A stretch of DNA of 64,000 nucleotides, taken from UBA11524 sp963590165. GTDB lineage: Bacteria; Bacillota; Clostridia; Christensenellales; Aristaeellaceae. Each line of letters starts with the position of its first letter. Within the stretch, counting starts at the first letter, position 1. Positions 49,796 through 57,982 of the stretch are shown one piece after another. Below the pieces are notes generated by a model that saw only the letters and a program-made list of their open reading frames with translations, had not been told where the DNA came from and searched no databases. The position numbers and the translations under genes were made by a program. Location: positions 24,189-88,188 of the forward strand of contig CAVANO010000012.1 in assembly GCA_963590165.1 (NCBI GenBank). Reading direction: 5' to 3'.

Positions 49796-49821
49796 AGGAA
49801 TTTTCCCTTCCGTGTCGAAAT
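49796..49821 (+). promoter_or_regulatory. Possible sigma-H-type promoter of hpf
   Basis: AGGAATTTT at 49796-49804 and GTCGAAAT ending at 49821 have the spacing of a sigma-H promoter (AGGAWWW, 11 bases, RNNGAAT) with one mismatch. Bacillus hpf (yvyD) is also under sigma-H, so the match is biologically sensible. No good sigma-A promoter was seen in this gap. Confidence 0.4.
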
Positions 49822-49943
49822 GTATGATCACAAGGATGAGAGGAAGGGTGTGATGCCAATGGCGCATCAGTTTCAGCGGAAGCCCTGATGATCTTTGTCT
49901 GTGCTTCCGCACGTGATTTAACTGCGAAAGGAGCACTGAGAGT

Positions 49944-50495
49944 ATGAAGTTGACGATTTATGCGAAGAATATGGTAGTTACCCCTCATGTGACGCGCCGG
50001 ATTGAGAAAAAGACCGAACGCATGGGGCGCTATCTGTGGCCGGATACCGAAATGCAGGTTCGCCTGAGCAAGGAGCCCAAACGCAATATCCGTACGGTTG
50101 AAATTACGGTACCGATGGGCAATGGTGTCATTCTTCGTTCCGAGGCGTCTGAGCCCGACAACCTGTTCCTGGCGATTGACCAGGCGCTGGCCAAGATCGA
50201 GCGGCAGATTCACCGCCATCGCTCCAAGCTCGACAAGCGCATCCGCGAGGACGCATTCGCGAGCGACGAACTGGAGTACATCGATGATGACGATGCGGGC
50301 GCCGAGGAGAACGTACCTGAGGTGGTGCGCCGCAAGACCTTCCCTGTCCGTCCGATGTCCGTAGAGGATGCGGCGGTGCAGATGGAAATGTTGGGACACA
50401 GCTTCTTTGCATTCGTCAACGTGGAGACGGAACGCATCAACGTGTTGTATCAGCGCAAGGACGGAAAGCTGGGTTTGTTGGAGCCGGAAGCATAA
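49944..50495 (+). CDS. hpf: Ribosome hibernation promoting factor, long form
   Basis: 183 residues, the long HPF found in most Firmicutes. The N-terminal domain (about 1-100, MKLTIYAKNMVVTPHVTRRI, FLAIDQALAKIERQIHRHRSK) binds the 30S decoding region; an acidic linker (YIDDDDAGAEEN) leads to the C-terminal dimerisation domain (about 125-180, VVRRKTFPVRPMSVEDAAVQ ... FFAFVNVETERINVLYQRKDG). It joins ribosomes into inactive 100S dimers under starvation. AAAGGAGCACTGAG precedes the ATG. Confidence 0.95.
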   Translation: MKLTIYAKNMVVTPHVTRRIEKKTERMGRYLWPDTEMQVRLSKEPKRNIRTVEITVPMGNGVILRSEASEPDNLFLAIDQALAKIERQIHRHRSKLDKRIREDAFASDELEYIDDDDAGAEENVPEVVRRKTFPVRPMSVEDAAVQMEMLGHSFFAFVNVETERINVLYQRKDGKLGLLEPEA

Positions 50496-50580
50496 GGCTC
50501 CCTTCAACAGGCAGTGGCATCTGCCTCCCGGGATTCATTCGTTCTCGCCTTGAAACATAAGGTTTCCCCTACAATCGAAT

Positions 50581-50620
50581 AGCGGAAAACCGGCTGCAGC
50601 AATGCGGTCGGTTTTCTGCT
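50581..50620 (+). terminator. Possible terminator after hpf
   Basis: GCGGAAAACCG and CGGTTTTCTGC pair around a GC-rich loop. The T run is inside the 3' arm only, so termination strength is uncertain. Confidence 0.45.
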
Positions 50621-50628
50621 GTAAACGG

Positions 50629-50657
50629 TTGACATGCATCCGTCAAGCTGTTATCAT
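50629..50657 (+). promoter_or_regulatory. Promoter of sufC-sufB
   Basis: TTGACA (50629-50634), 17 bases, TATCAT (50652-50657). The start would be about 45 bases before the sufC start codon. Confidence 0.65.
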
Positions 50658-50709
50658 TATCAATGGCATATTATACGCCCAAGTCCAACACAAGCATTGA
50701 GGTGGGTCC

Positions 50710-51468
50710 ATGTTACAAATCGATCAGCTGACGTTTGAGGTCAGCACAGACGACAGAAAGAAGGAAATCCTTCAGGATGTCAGTCTGACCATAGAAAGCG
50801 GCAAATTTGTGGTCATTACCGGGCCGAACGGCGGCGGCAAATCGACGCTGGCGAAGATGATTGCCGGCATCGAGCAGCCCACCAGCGGTTCCATTCAGCT
50901 CGACGGCGTTGACCTGGTCGGCAAATCCATCACCGAACGCGCCAAAATGGGCATCAGCTACGCCTTTCAGCAGCCCGTGCGCTTTAAGGGGCTGACGGTG
51001 CTTGACCTGCTGCGCATCGCCGCGGGAAAGCGCCTGACGGTCAGCGAGGCATGTGCGATTCTGTCCGAGGTCGGGCTGTGCGCACGCGATTATGTCAACC
51101 GTGAGGTGGACGCAAGCCTGTCCGGCGGCGAGCTCAAGCGGATCGAAATCGCAACGGTGATGACGCGCGGCACAGAGCTGAGCGTGTTCGACGAGCCGGA
51201 GGCAGGCATCGACCTGTGGAGCTTCCAGAACCTCATCAGCGTATTCGAGCGGATGCGGCAGGTGCGGCAGGATCGCACAATTCTCGTCATCAGCCATCAG
51301 GAGCGCATCCTGAACATCGCAGACGAAATCGTTGTGCTGGCGGACGGCAGAATCCGCGCACACGGCAGCCGCGAGGAAGTTCTCCCGACGCTGCTGGGCA
51401 CTTCCTCCGCCGTCAACGCCTGCGCACAGCTGGAGAAGAACCGCACCAAGGAGGGGGAACACGAATGA
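50710..51468 (+). CDS. sufC: Fe-S assembly ATPase SufC-like
   Basis: 252 residues. It is an ABC-type ATPase: Walker A GPNGGGKSTLAKMIAG, Q-loop FQQPVRFKGLTV, signature LSGGELKRIEIA, Walker B LSVFDEPEAGID and H-loop VISHQERI. FQQPVRFKG and GELKRIEIA are typical of SufC, not of transport ATPases. It works with SufB as a scaffold on which clusters are built. GAGGTGGGTCC precedes the start codon. It overlaps sufB by 4 bases; no sufS, sufU or sufD is adjacent. Confidence 0.9.
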   Translation: MLQIDQLTFEVSTDDRKKEILQDVSLTIESGKFVVITGPNGGGKSTLAKMIAGIEQPTSGSIQLDGVDLVGKSITERAKMGISYAFQQPVRFKGLTVLDLLRIAAGKRLTVSEACAILSEVGLCARDYVNREVDASLSGGELKRIEIATVMTRGTELSVFDEPEAGIDLWSFQNLISVFERMRQVRQDRTILVISHQERILNIADEIVVLADGRIRAHGSREEVLPTLLGTSSAVNACAQLEKNRTKEGEHE

Positions 51469-52394
51469 GCGAACCGCTTTCGGCCATTCAGCGGAAACTG
51501 CTGGAGGAGGTGGCTGACCTCCACACCGTTCCCGAAGGCGCCTACAACATCCGCGCAAATGGGCACATGGCGTCACGCAAATCCACCGCGAACATCTCCA
51601 TCGAGTCCAAGACGGACGTATCCGGCATCGACATCCGCATCAAGCCCGGCACGGTCAACGAGAGCGTACACATTCCTGTCGTCCTCAGCGAAAGCGGCCT
51701 AACCGAAATGGTCTACAACGACTTCTACATCGGCGAAGGCAGTGACGTGCTGATTGTGGCAGGCTGCGGCATCGACAACTGCGGCGCGCAGGACTCCCGC
51801 CACGACGGTCTGCACCGATTCTTCGTGGAGAAGAACGCGCGCGTCCGCTATGTTGAGAAGCACTACGGCTCCGGCGAGGGCACCGGCAAGCGCCTGCTGA
51901 ATCCGCAGACCGAGGTGCATCTGGCGCAGGGCAGCAGCATGGAGATGGAAATGGTGCAGATTCGCGGCGTGGACAACACGGTGCGCACGACAACCGCTGA
52001 TCTCGATGAAGGGGCACGGCTTGTTGTCCGCGAACGCCTGATGACGCACGGCGATCAGCGTGCGGAAAGCGTCTACATCGTCACGATGAAGGGTGCCGGC
52101 AGCAGCGCGGATGTCGTAAGCCGTTCCGTTGCACGCGACAACTCCTGGCAGAAGTTCGACAGCCGCCTTGTCGGACAGGCAGCCTGTTCCGGTCACACAG
52201 AGTGCGATGCCATCATCATGGATCATGCAAAGATTCTCGCGATTCCGCAGTTGGAGGCAGATGACCTCGATGCTGCGCTGATTCACGAAGCCGCCATCGG
52301 CAAAATCGCCGGTGAGCAGATTATCAAGCTCATGACGCTCGGTCTGACCGAGCAGGAAGCCGAGGAGCAAATTATCACAGGGTTCCTGAAGTAA
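51465..52394 (+). CDS. sufB: SufB/SufD-like Fe-S scaffold protein
   Basis: 309 residues, much shorter than classical SufB (about 470). The beta-helix core is recognisable: EMVYNDFYIGEGSDVLIVAG, CGIDNCGAQDSRHDG, VRYVEKHYGSGEGTGKRLLN and the C-terminal LEADDLDAALIHEAAIGKIA with the conserved Glu and His, then LMTLGLTEQEAEEQIITGFL. It forms the minimal two-gene SufBC-type system known from archaea and anaerobic Clostridia. The ATG overlaps the sufC stop (ATGA) and follows AAGGAGGGGG. Confidence 0.88.
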   Translation: MSEPLSAIQRKLLEEVADLHTVPEGAYNIRANGHMASRKSTANISIESKTDVSGIDIRIKPGTVNESVHIPVVLSESGLTEMVYNDFYIGEGSDVLIVAGCGIDNCGAQDSRHDGLHRFFVEKNARVRYVEKHYGSGEGTGKRLLNPQTEVHLAQGSSMEMEMVQIRGVDNTVRTTTADLDEGARLVVRERLMTHGDQRAESVYIVTMKGAGSSADVVSRSVARDNSWQKFDSRLVGQAACSGHTECDAIIMDHAKILAIPQLEADDLDAALIHEAAIGKIAGEQIIKLMTLGLTEQEAEEQIITGFLK

Positions 52395-52402
52395 AACAGG
52401 AA

Positions 52403-52440
52403 GGGGATACACCATGATTGTACGGTGTACCCCCTTTTTT
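52403..52440 (+). terminator. Terminator of sufC-sufB
   Basis: GGGGATACACC (52403-52413) and GGTGTACCCC (52424-52433) with a 10-base loop and six T residues. Confidence 0.85.
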
Positions 52441-52494
52441 GATGCTTCTTTTTTTGTTCCTTGCGGCAGCGTGCCGCAGTCATTGCTTCGCTCG

Positions 52495-52605
52495 GCTGCG
52501 AACGGGTGAGTCGGGGCTTTGCCCCAAACCCCAGCAGGGACGCTGTCCCTGCACCCTGCAAGGGTCAGGAAAAGGGACGAAGTCCCCCCTTGACTCTTTT
52601 TCGCG
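52495..52605. repeat. Cluster of GC hairpins (REP-like) at the phage-module edge
   Basis: Three adjacent hairpins: GGGGC/GCCCC (52513-52525), GCAGGGAC/GTCCCTGC (52534-52552) and AAGGGACGAAGTCCCCCCTT (52572-52591). Similar serial hairpins are common between convergent genes in gut Firmicutes. The rest of the 275-base gap (to 52669) has no gene. Confidence 0.7.
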
Positions 52606-52669
52606 AATGAGTTGAGCGCATCTTCATACAGGTTCCGCGTGTTGCTTGTGCGTGCTGCTTGTGCTGCGT

Positions 52670-52897
52670 TTATTCTTCTTTCTTGTCGCCGATGCCAGGG
52701 GTTGTCGGGTCAATGACCACGCCCAGCGCACTCAGCAGCGACAGAATCGCCGCGCCCAACTGAAGCACCTGTTCCTGATCGACATTTACCTGAATATCGA
52801 ACAACTCCAGCAGATTGAATACGAACGTGCACACCACTGCCAGCAGTGTCGTCAGCCAGACCTTATTGTGAAACCGCAGCGACCAGTTGATTTTCAT
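52670..52897 (-). CDS. Phage holin, phiLC3 family
   Basis: 75 residues. MKINWSLRFHNKVWLTTLLA followed by a second hydrophobic segment (LQLGAAILSLLSALGVVIDP) and PTTPGIGDKKEE at the end is the phiLC3/r1t holin pattern with two membrane spans. It makes membrane holes that release the endolysin. Its start overlaps the preceding small membrane gene by 4 bases (ATGA). It is the last gene of the phage module. Confidence 0.92.
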   Translation of the reverse strand: MKINWSLRFHNKVWLTTLLAVVCTFVFNLLELFDIQVNVDQEQVLQLGAAILSLLSALGVVIDPTTPGIGDKKEE

Positions 52898-53118
52898 GGA
52901 ATCATCCTTTCTTTCAGTCTCTCCAGCCCATGCTCCGCCTCATCCATACGTACCTCGAGGCGGTAGGTGCGTTCAATCACGTTGTTATGCTGTGCGACGC
53001 GCTTTTCCAACTGCGCGAGACGGTACTGCGTCAGCCGTGAGGACGCAACAACACCCGCACACGAACCCAGCAGCGTACAAATGCCGGAAATCAGCGCGAC
53101 AAGCACCGATTCACTCAT
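52894..53118 (-). CDS. Small phage lysis-associated membrane protein (XhlA/holin-like)
   Basis: 74 residues. One transmembrane helix at the N-terminus (VLVALISGICTLLGSCAGVV) precedes a charged coiled-coil (LAQLEKRVAQHNNVIERTY, RMDEAEHGLERL). XhlA-type proteins have the same two parts in opposite order, so this is a holin-associated protein by position and form only. It lies between endolysin and holin with overlaps at both ends. Confidence 0.75.
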   Translation of the reverse strand: MSESVLVALISGICTLLGSCAGVVASSRLTQYRLAQLEKRVAQHNNVIERTYRLEVRMDEAEHGLERLKERMIP

Positions 53119-53779
53119 TCAATCCCTCCGTTTCTTTCATCAGGGCTGCCCACGTGTTTTTGCCGGCGATGCCGTCCGTTTCCAGCCCGTTTGCCGCTTG
53201 AAATTGTTTGACGGCGCGGCGCGTTTTGCTGCCGAAGATGCCGTCGACATCCAGCGAGGCACCGCATGCATTCAGCAGCGTTTGAAGCGTCCGCACATCC
53301 TCGCCGCGGCTGCCCTTGCAAAGCGTCGGATAGGTCACTTCCCTATCGGATTGCGCCTCGTCCTCCGCAACATCGCGCAGCCAGCCCCAATAGCGCCATT
53401 TACCGAGCTTCGTGTCCGCCTTGACCTGCATTCCCTCGGTGGACGCATGAACGATGCGCAGCGGCGACACGTGCGTAACAAGCCCAATGTGGCAGAAGTC
53501 ACCCTCATTGTCATCGAATTTGGACGGCGTGTCCTCCTTCCACTTAAAAACCGCCATGCCGGGCGTCAGGTCACCTTCGCCGGTGATGCGCCCCTTGCGT
53601 GAGAGATACCGGCGCCAGATGGTATTGCTGCCGTGGTAGATGCTTGCGCCCTGCAAGCGGAACGCGCGGACAAACATGCCCGAGCAGTCAATGCCGTGCT
53701 CGTCATTCGTGCCGGGCGATGCGTACGGGAAACCGATGCAATCCTCGAAATCAGCAATGAGCTGTTCTGCGTTCAGCAA
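53111..53779 (-). CDS. Phage endolysin: NlpC/P60 peptidase + peptidoglycan-binding domain
   Basis: 222 residues. The NlpC/P60 domain (1-135) has catalytic Cys32 in GIDCSGMFV and His96 in DFCHIGLVTH; the C-terminal PG_binding_1 domain (about 150-217) contains LQTLLNACGASLDVDGIFG and KTRRAVKQFQAANGLETDG. It should cut stem peptides of the wall. It starts with TTG at 53779 after GGAGGAACTGTCTGA. It stands directly before the holin genes, the usual lysis cassette. Confidence 0.92.
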   Translation of the reverse strand: MLNAEQLIADFEDCIGFPYASPGTNDEHGIDCSGMFVRAFRLQGASIYHGSNTIWRRYLSRKGRITGEGDLTPGMAVFKWKEDTPSKFDDNEGDFCHIGLVTHVSPLRIVHASTEGMQVKADTKLGKWRYWGWLRDVAEDEAQSDREVTYPTLCKGSRGEDVRTLQTLLNACGASLDVDGIFGSKTRRAVKQFQAANGLETDGIAGKNTWAALMKETEGLNE

Positions 53780-53800
53780 TCAGACAGTTCCTCCTTTTCA

Positions 53801-55198
53801 TCATCCTGATATTTTCTCGATGACCTTGAGCGTGACGACTGTATTGACGCTGCCGCCCGGATTCGTCGGCATCATCAGCAACGCATGCTGACCGGATGCG
53901 ACGGCGCCTGTCGCGTTGCGCTTCAGGTACGGCAGCGCATCAAACGTCAGCGTCTTCCAGACGGAATAAGCAATTTCCACGCCGTCAATCATGATGGTCT
54001 GGATGGTCACGCCGCTGTCAGGCTGCATCGTCATCGTGCACGACAGTACAGACGGGTATTCATCGAGCGTGAAGTAATGAACAATCGGCGAGGTGTATGT
54101 GCCGCTTGCACGATTGCGGAACACAAGATCCGTCAACTTGCCGCCGATGAGTTTGCTGGCGTTGACATCGCGAAGAAGTCCGGCAATCTCATCTGACAGC
54201 GATGCTTCACGGTCGGCGAGCGTCATCGTGACCTGCCCGGGCTTACCGAACACATCAGGCGTATGCAGGACGGAGATGCGTTCCGTGAGCACTGTACCAT
54301 CCAGCAGCACCAATCGGCAATTCTGACCGAGCCGGAATGTGTCGAGCGATTCTCCTGTGATGCGTGACAGGTCGACTGCCTGCACCTCCACCGTGACAGA
54401 CGGCGTGCAATGCCGCGCAAGATAACGTTCGGCAACGGATTTGAGCGTATCGCTGTCCATAATCTGATCGCTGGTAAAGGTGCGCGCTGCAATTCCCCAC
54501 GTGCCAATGGTGTCCGCATCGAGGTAGTCGCGCCCAAGCAGCGGCGTGAGCGACACGCGGTCAAGCCCCTGACCGCAGCCGTAGGGATAGACGCGCGTAC
54601 ACAGGTTGCCGGCATCGCGTGTAATGCGCACGGAGGACAGCCCTCGGTTCAGCCGACCCTCGCAGGCAATTTCCTCCGGCAGACGGCGCAGATGGAGCCT
54701 CCATGGCTGCTGCGTCTGGTCAAAGGACAGCGACAGCTCCTGCGGCAGCATGTCCAGCAGGTCGTTCATGGCAGCGTAAATCGTCTGCGGCTGCCCGATG
54801 GCGGAGATCGTCAAATCAGCATCGTCCACATTGCCGACTGCCCAGCGGACGTTCGTCTGATAGCTCAGCATGGTTTTCAGCACGTTCGGCAGCGTATCGG
54901 CGTACGTCAGCGAAGGGAGCATGTCATCCGAAAGCGTCGCAATTCCATGCTCCAGCGACACGCGCCGACGAAACCCGACCTCCTGCTTGACGGTGCGGAC
55001 GCGGCAAATCATCGCATCACCGAAACCATCCTCAATGCGGACAAGGTCGCGGACGGAAACCATCGGGTCGCTCTCCGGCAAAAGCATCTCGGCAGTGGAA
55101 AGCCCTGTCAGCACGCGGCTGACGTTCAAGCGAATGGGGTGCAGAATCGCCCTGTCAGCGCCGTTTTCGTTGAGCAGGCACGGCAGACGTGCGTTCAT
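53801..55198 (-). CDS. Phage tail-tip/baseplate protein (Tal-like)
   Basis: 465 residues. Position after Dit and content suggest the tail-associated hub protein (prophage endopeptidase tail/Gp18-like): the first 250 residues hold the hub-type MVSVRDLVRIEDGFGDAMIC and VLKTMLSYQTNVRW segments, and the C-terminal 130 form a strand-rich binding domain (YTSPIVHYFTLDEYPSVLSC). No peptidase or lysozyme motif is visible, so it may be structural only. ATG at 55198 follows GGGGAGG by 8 bases; the preceding stop overlaps by one base (TGATG). Confidence 0.7.
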   Translation of the reverse strand: MNARLPCLLNENGADRAILHPIRLNVSRVLTGLSTAEMLLPESDPMVSVRDLVRIEDGFGDAMICRVRTVKQEVGFRRRVSLEHGIATLSDDMLPSLTYADTLPNVLKTMLSYQTNVRWAVGNVDDADLTISAIGQPQTIYAAMNDLLDMLPQELSLSFDQTQQPWRLHLRRLPEEIACEGRLNRGLSSVRITRDAGNLCTRVYPYGCGQGLDRVSLTPLLGRDYLDADTIGTWGIAARTFTSDQIMDSDTLKSVAERYLARHCTPSVTVEVQAVDLSRITGESLDTFRLGQNCRLVLLDGTVLTERISVLHTPDVFGKPGQVTMTLADREASLSDEIAGLLRDVNASKLIGGKLTDLVFRNRASGTYTSPIVHYFTLDEYPSVLSCTMTMQPDSGVTIQTIMIDGVEIAYSVWKTLTFDALPYLKRNATGAVASGQHALLMMPTNPGGSVNTVVTLKVIEKISG

Positions 55199-55965
55199 CA
55201 GCAATACCTCCCCTTGAAGCGAAGTTCCGCCTGAATAGTGGTGTCTGCCGACATGCTGACCGTGACCGGGTGACCGGGCAGCAGCGTCAGGTCATCAGCA
55301 CTGTCCGATGTCCGGCAGGACAGCACGGAGGCGGATACGCCGTTAATCCGCGATTCAATCGAGAAATAGCCGGAATCATGATGAATGCGGAGCTGTCCGC
55401 CGGACGGAATCGACAATCCGTTCAGCGTAATGCGCTGCGCCGCGGCGATGGTCACGCACGTCATGGCGGCACTGCCCATGTTCGTAATGAGTACATCGAG
55501 CGGCGTTTCCGGCGCGGTGCCCGGTGCCGTCACTGCAAGCATGTCCGTCATCGTCAGCACCGTTGCTTCCGCATCCTCCCAGTACGGGCAATCGAAGGCG
55601 GTCAGCGTCAGCGAGAGCGTTTCGAGCCAGTTGAGCGCACTCAGCGACGGAAATGAAGTGCACACAACCGACAACACGCGCGTGCCCTGCTTTTCAATCG
55701 TCAGCGTGCCGCCTTGCTCCGCCCATGCCAGCACGCGGTGAAGCAACTCGCTCCGCTTGGCGATGCTGTATTCAGCAATCAGGAAGCGCAGGCGGATTTG
55801 CAGCGATGCGCGGTGCCGCGCAAGCAGGTATGTACCGTCCGCATGCCGATCTGCCGTAACGCTGCGAAGCGTAGGCGAAATTTCCTGCACATCCAGCAGA
55901 CGGATGGATTCATCCAGTGAGGAAAAGGGAATGCCGTTCAGGGCACAATAAAGCCGTTCAGCCAT
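55198..55965 (-). CDS. Phage distal tail protein (Dit-like)
   Basis: 255 residues. The N-terminal half has the Sipho_tail pattern: MAERLYCALNGIPFSSLDES, RHADGTYLLARHRASLQI and a ring-forming SLTLTAFDCPYWEDAEA. The C-terminal half is a galectin-like beta sandwich (APGTAPETPLDVLITNMGSA ... FSIESRINGVSASVLSCRT). It would form the hexameric ring at the end of the tail tube. It has GGGAGGA upstream. Confidence 0.82.
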   Translation of the reverse strand: MAERLYCALNGIPFSSLDESIRLLDVQEISPTLRSVTADRHADGTYLLARHRASLQIRLRFLIAEYSIAKRSELLHRVLAWAEQGGTLTIEKQGTRVLSVVCTSFPSLSALNWLETLSLTLTAFDCPYWEDAEATVLTMTDMLAVTAPGTAPETPLDVLITNMGSAAMTCVTIAAAQRITLNGLSIPSGGQLRIHHDSGYFSIESRINGVSASVLSCRTSDSADDLTLLPGHPVTVSMSADTTIQAELRFKGRYC

Positions 55966-55983
55966 GGTGCATTCCTCCCTGCG

Positions 55984-56226
55984 TCACAGCATACTGCGCT
56001 GACGAACCTCGCGCTCAATCATGGCGGAAATGATCGGTGCGAGCGCATCGGCAAGTGCTTCGTAGTCAATCGTGCGGTTGTCCGATTCTTCAGCGCGCAG
56101 GTCATCATCCGCCGAGAAATCAGATAAGGATGAAAAGTCAGACGAAACGAAATCAGGCGAAGAAATGAAGTCAGGCGAAGAAATGAAATCAGGCGAAGAA
56201 ATGAAGTCAGGCGAAGCCTGAGGCAT
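55984..56226 (-). CDS. Small phage protein with SPDFIS hexapeptide repeats
   Basis: 80 residues. After MPQA come four near-identical SPDFIS/SPDFVS hexapeptides, an 18-bp DNA tandem repeat, then an acidic helix ending YEALADALAPIISAMIEREV. It stands where tail assembly chaperones and the large tape-measure gene are expected, between the tube protein and Dit. It may be a chaperone remnant or scar. The ATG at 56226 has GGAGGAACTTTCCG upstream and lies within the end of the tube gene. Confidence 0.6.
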   Translation of the reverse strand: MPQASPDFISSPDFISSPDFISSPDFVSSDFSSLSDFSADDDLRAEESDNRTIDYEALADALAPIISAMIEREVRQRSML

Positions 56227-56815
56227 CGGAAAGTTCCTCCTTCCACCAGTAGATGCGGACAGGGAGCGTCGGGTCATCCGGTTTTTCGCTCTGCGCGAGA
56301 AACGTAAAGGGCATCTGACCGGCGCTGTCCGGTTGAATTTGCAGCAGTGCACCGGACTCGCACAGCGGATGCAGCAACTCAATGACCATCAAGCCATGCC
56401 CTGCCGTGCCAATCCAGCAGACAGACGGCAATGCAGTCCGCTGCACTCGCGGTGCAAACAGGCGGACGTGCTGATTTTTGCTGCTGCCATCGCCCGGCAG
56501 AAGGCGCGCCATGTTTTCCGGCGTGATGTCCATCAATGTGCCGCTGAGGGTCACACGCCAGTCCACCAGCAAAGTCGAGCCGTCCGTGGGCAGGCGGTGT
56601 GCGCCGTCCTCGGGGTTGAATTCCTTTGCAAAGGCGCGGAACACGGTCGTGCCGCAGGTTGTGCCGATGCGCTTCGTGTCGTCCATCAGTGCGGATGCGA
56701 TGAAATCAAGCGGATTGCTGCCGGCAAGTGCGGTGTCAAGGTCGAAATCCATCAGCAGGGTGCCCTCGCCCAATTGAAGCGTTTCGGCAGAAGAAGGATG
56801 ACGGGAAATCAGCAA
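56207..56815 (-). CDS. Probable phage major tail tube protein
   Basis: 202 residues, not matched to a named family from sequence alone. Size, position after the tail-completion gene and composition (alternating strands such as LQLGEGTLLMDFDLDTAL, STLLVDWRVTLSGTLMDI, VRLFAPRVQRTALPSVCWIG) suit a tube protein; GGTLMDITPENMARLL-like wording (TPENMARLLPGDG) is typical of tube proteins in Clostridial phages. The start is a TTG at 56815 with GGAGG seven bases upstream. Confidence 0.6.
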   Translation of the reverse strand: MLISRHPSSAETLQLGEGTLLMDFDLDTALAGSNPLDFIASALMDDTKRIGTTCGTTVFRAFAKEFNPEDGAHRLPTDGSTLLVDWRVTLSGTLMDITPENMARLLPGDGSSKNQHVRLFAPRVQRTALPSVCWIGTAGHGLMVIELLHPLCESGALLQIQPDSAGQMPFTFLAQSEKPDDPTLPVRIYWWKEELSDASGFA

Positions 56816-57198
56816 GCAAAAGCCTCCTTTCGGTTGGGCAGTTCGCCGTTTGGATACAGTGTGAGCACGTAAGTCAGGCGAAGCACGGAAACGCCGTTCT
56901 TCTCACGTCGGATGACGGCTGCTTTACGGCGGAGCATTGCAAGTCCTCCGCCATACGGCAGCAGCTCATATTCCTCGCGTGCTGTTTCCTTCGCAAGCAG
57001 CGATGCAATCAGGCTGTGACTGTCTTTGCCGCGCTCGTAGAGCGTCAGCACTGCCTGACCGTCCCCTGCAAAGGCGGCAGGTACCTGCAGCGACAGGATG
57101 CCGTAGGGAAACGGCGCGTCAGCAGGAGACATGCCTTCAAAGTAAATCGTTCCGAAACGGCGCGAGAAAAGCGCAATCAACATTTGCAACAGCGTCAC
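56809..57198 (-). CDS. Probable phage tail completion/terminator protein
   Basis: 129 residues. Position between the head-closure gene and tail tube gene, and the N-terminal MTLLQMLIALFSRRFGTIYF plus YPYGILSL-like segment (PFPYGILSLQVPAAF), suggest the minor capsid/tail completion role (gp17/HK97 gp10-like). A GTG start at 57198 overlaps the previous stop (GTGA); a later ATG at 57183 is also possible. Confidence 0.55.
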   Translation of the reverse strand: MTLLQMLIALFSRRFGTIYFEGMSPADAPFPYGILSLQVPAAFAGDGQAVLTLYERGKDSHSLIASLLAKETAREEYELLPYGGGLAMLRRKAAVIRREKNGVSVLRLTYVLTLYPNGELPNRKEAFAC

Positions 57199-57539
57199 GG
57201 CGCTTCACCCAGCCTTTCCAGCAGCACCTCGCAGAAGGCAAATCCGGCACGGGCAGGCGTGCGCATGTCCTCCGCATTCGTGCAGACGCGATAGCAGATC
57301 CCGTTGCTTTCGCGGCGGACGATGTCGCCGAAATGCAGCGGCACATCCTGCGGACAGAGCAGCATCGGCTGAGCGGATGCGATCGGCTGTCCGTGCTCCT
57401 CCGTTTCCTGCCCGACAGCACCGCCCAGCGCCGCGGAAAAGCGTGTTTCCTCCGTATGGTCAATGACCTGACCGCCGATCGGGTCGGGCTGACAGACGCT
57501 GTGCAGCAGCGTGAAAGGCTCAAAGTAATCGCTGAGCAT
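57195..57539 (-). CDS. Probable phage head-closure/adaptor protein
   Basis: 114 residues. It resembles small head-tail joining proteins by size and position: a strand-rich centre (LHFGDIVRRESNGICYRVCT) as in SPP1 gp16-type stoppers. Recognition is mainly contextual. It is coupled to the upstream gene by a one-base overlap (TGATG). Confidence 0.55.
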   Translation of the reverse strand: MLSDYFEPFTLLHSVCQPDPIGGQVIDHTEETRFSAALGGAVGQETEEHGQPIASAQPMLLCPQDVPLHFGDIVRRESNGICYRVCTNAEDMRTPARAGFAFCEVLLERLGEAP

Positions 57540-57964
57540 CAGGAATGCACCTCCGTGAACATTTTCTGATAGGGGCGCAGCCGCTTCTCAAAGACGCGTT
57601 CCCATGCGCAGGAAGTCTGGCTCCGGCTGTATTCGCCGAATTTCTCCGATTGCAGCGTGACGTCGGGGTGCTTGTCTGCCCAATCGCGGATCTCCTCGCA
57701 CAGACGCAGGAAATCCCCGGACGGGGACAGGAGATGGACAAGCCCTGTCCAGCTCCCGTCCGCCGCGCCGGCAATGCGTCCCTGTGCGTCCAGTTCATGC
57801 ACGCCGTCCAGCGTTCCTGCGCCTTCAACGGCAATCCACGAACCGCCCGGCAGTGCCGGATTAACCGCCAGCACGCCGTCAGCAATGGTGAACGTTCCGC
57901 GCAGCGTGTCCGCAATGAAGTAATTGCGCAGCTGACGCATGACGTCCGATACAGTGACGCTCAT
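57539..57964 (-). CDS. Probable phage head-tail connector protein
   Basis: 141 residues. First gene after the capsid gene; GGAGGCTTTC precedes its ATG. The N-terminal helix TVSDVMRQLRNYF, a small beta domain (RGTFTIADGVLAVNPALPGG, WIAVEGAGTLDGVHELD) and a tail containing RSQTSCAWERVFEKRLRPYQ fit connector or head-completion proteins of Clostridial siphophages. No catalytic motif is visible. Confidence 0.55.
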   Translation of the reverse strand: MSVTVSDVMRQLRNYFIADTLRGTFTIADGVLAVNPALPGGSWIAVEGAGTLDGVHELDAQGRIAGAADGSWTGLVHLLSPSGDFLRLCEEIRDWADKHPDVTLQSEKFGEYSRSQTSCAWERVFEKRLRPYQKMFTEVHS

Positions 57965-57982
57965 GAAAGCCTCCTTTCTGTC

